The notes below the pieces were generated by a model that saw only the letters and a list, made by a program, of their open reading frames with translations, had not been told where the DNA came from and made no database searches. The position numbers and the translations under genes are program-made. This document shows, piece after piece, positions 5,355-5,910 of a DNA stretch of 5,910 nucleotides; the first letter of the stretch is position 1; each line of letters opens with the position of its first letter. The DNA comes from AC-37 sp036389105 (lineage in GTDB: Bacteria > Actinomycetota > Thermoleophilia > Solirubrobacterales > Thermoleophilaceae): the NCBI GenBank assembly GCA_036389105.1, contig DASVQK010000051.1, forward strand, positions 1-5,910. The letters are read 5' to 3'.

Positions 5355-5910
5355 CAGCCGGGCGCGTCGCGGACGAGCCGCACGATCTGCGCCACCACGT
5401 CCTCGACCGGCCGGTCGGTGGTGTCCAGCTCGATCGCCTCCGGGGCCGGGCGCAGCGGCGAGTGCGCGCGCTCGGAGTCCTGCGCGTCGCGCAGCGCCTG
5501 GTCCCTCAGCACCACGCGCCAGTCCGTCCCCAGGTCGGCCGCGCGGCGCCGGGCCCGCTGCTCCGGGCTCGCCGTGAGGAAGATCTTGAGCCGCGCGTCG
5601 GGCACCACCACGGTGCCGATGTCGCGCCCCTCCGCGACCCAGTCGCCGCCGGCCACCAGCTCGCGCTGCTTGCGCACCATCGCCTGGCGCACCGGCTGGC
5701 TCGTCGCGATCCTGGACGCCGTCTCGGTCACATCGGGAGCGCGGATCGCCTCGGTCACGTCGCGCCCGTCCAGCAGCACGCGCTCGCCCAGCTCGATGTT
5801 CGCCGCGGCGGCGCGCTCGGCCGGCTCGCCGGGCGCGTCCAGCAGCGACAGGGCCACCGCGCGGTACATCGCCCCCGAGTCCAGGTAGCCGAAGTCGAGC
5901 GCCCGGGCCA
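5354..5910 (-). CDS. cmk: Cytidylate kinase, 5' end outside window
   Basis: Cmk phosphorylates CMP and dCMP with ATP, supplying CDP and dCDP for nucleotide and phospholipid precursor pools in the cytosol. The reading frame enters at the right edge and is open to the last base, giving 184 visible residues. The first of these (ARALDFGYLDSGAMYRAVA) are the conserved substrate-site region that follows the P-loop. The P-loop and perhaps 25-40 N-terminal residues lie outside, so the internal ATG at 5869 is not the real start. Visible family features are LLDGRDVTEAIR, the vRxxMVxxQR-type helix (PVRQAMVRKQREL), the signature AEGRDIGTVVVPDARLKIFL, the arginine-rich lid EQRARRR, and the late block RDAQDSERAHSPLRPA followed by IELDTT. 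The segment between MYRAVAL and the LLDGRDV block is short compared with well-known Cmk proteins. The gene ends in a one-base stop/start overlap with der. Confidence 0.96.
   Translation of the reverse strand, partial: ARALDFGYLDSGAMYRAVALSLLDAPGEPAERAAAANIELGERVLLDGRDVTEAIRAPDVTETASRIATSQPVRQAMVRKQRELVAGGDWVAEGRDIGTVVVPDARLKIFLTASPEQRARRRAADLGTDWRVVLRDQALRDAQDSERAHSPLRPAPEAIELDTTDRPVEDVVAQIVRLVRDAPG

Noticed and set aside
3987..5888. 633-codon plus-strand frame opposite der and cmk
   Set aside because: It spans two confirmed minus-strand genes; long antisense frames are expected in DNA this GC-rich because stop codons are rare. It shows no plausible motif.
1..5910. Mobile elements, CRISPR arrays, tRNA or rRNA genes, toxin-antitoxin or defence genes
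   Set aside because: I saw no transposase, terminal repeats, regularly spaced direct repeats or recognisable RNA gene on either strand; nearly every base is accounted for by housekeeping genes and short spacers.

Overview
This is a very GC-rich window dominated by conserved housekeeping genes on the minus strand. High GC, strongly G/C-biased third positions, TANNNT-type -10 boxes placed so that mRNAs would begin at or near start codons, and the cmk-der / metK-priA gene content all point to an actinobacterium. A deep-branching lineage such as Thermoleophilia (Solirubrobacterales-like) is my best guess. That placement is an inference, because no rRNA or other phylogenetic marker was searched.

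Layout, in minus-strand transcription order from right to left: the 3' part of cmk (cytidylate kinase, cut by the window's right edge) overlaps der (double-domain ribosome-assembly GTPase) by one base. metK (S-adenosylmethionine synthetase) follows after 14 bp, with a candidate promoter whose -10 box overlaps the der stop codon. Next come a 111-bp spacer and a small predicted secreted protein of unknown function. The only plus-strand gene encodes a two-helix membrane protein with a bacterial PH (bPH2/DUF304-type) domain; it converges on the secreted-protein gene. It is also divergent from priA (replication-restart helicase), whose 3' end is cut by the left edge.

Functionally this is core machinery: pyrimidine nucleotide supply (Cmk), 50S maturation (Der), methyl-donor synthesis (MetK) and replication-fork restart (PriA). 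Only the two small envelope or secreted proteins between metK and priA are lineage-flavoured. I see no mobile element, CRISPR array, tRNA, rRNA, phage or defence gene, and no convincing new multi-gene system. The most interesting signals are regulatory. priA and the PH-domain gene have divergent -10 boxes, each exactly 6 nt before its start codon, so both mRNAs are predicted to be leaderless. The secreted-protein gene instead has a strong Shine-Dalgarno sequence, and der appears translationally coupled to cmk. All intergenic gaps are short (14 to 111 bp), and no gene-free stretch exceeds 300 bp.
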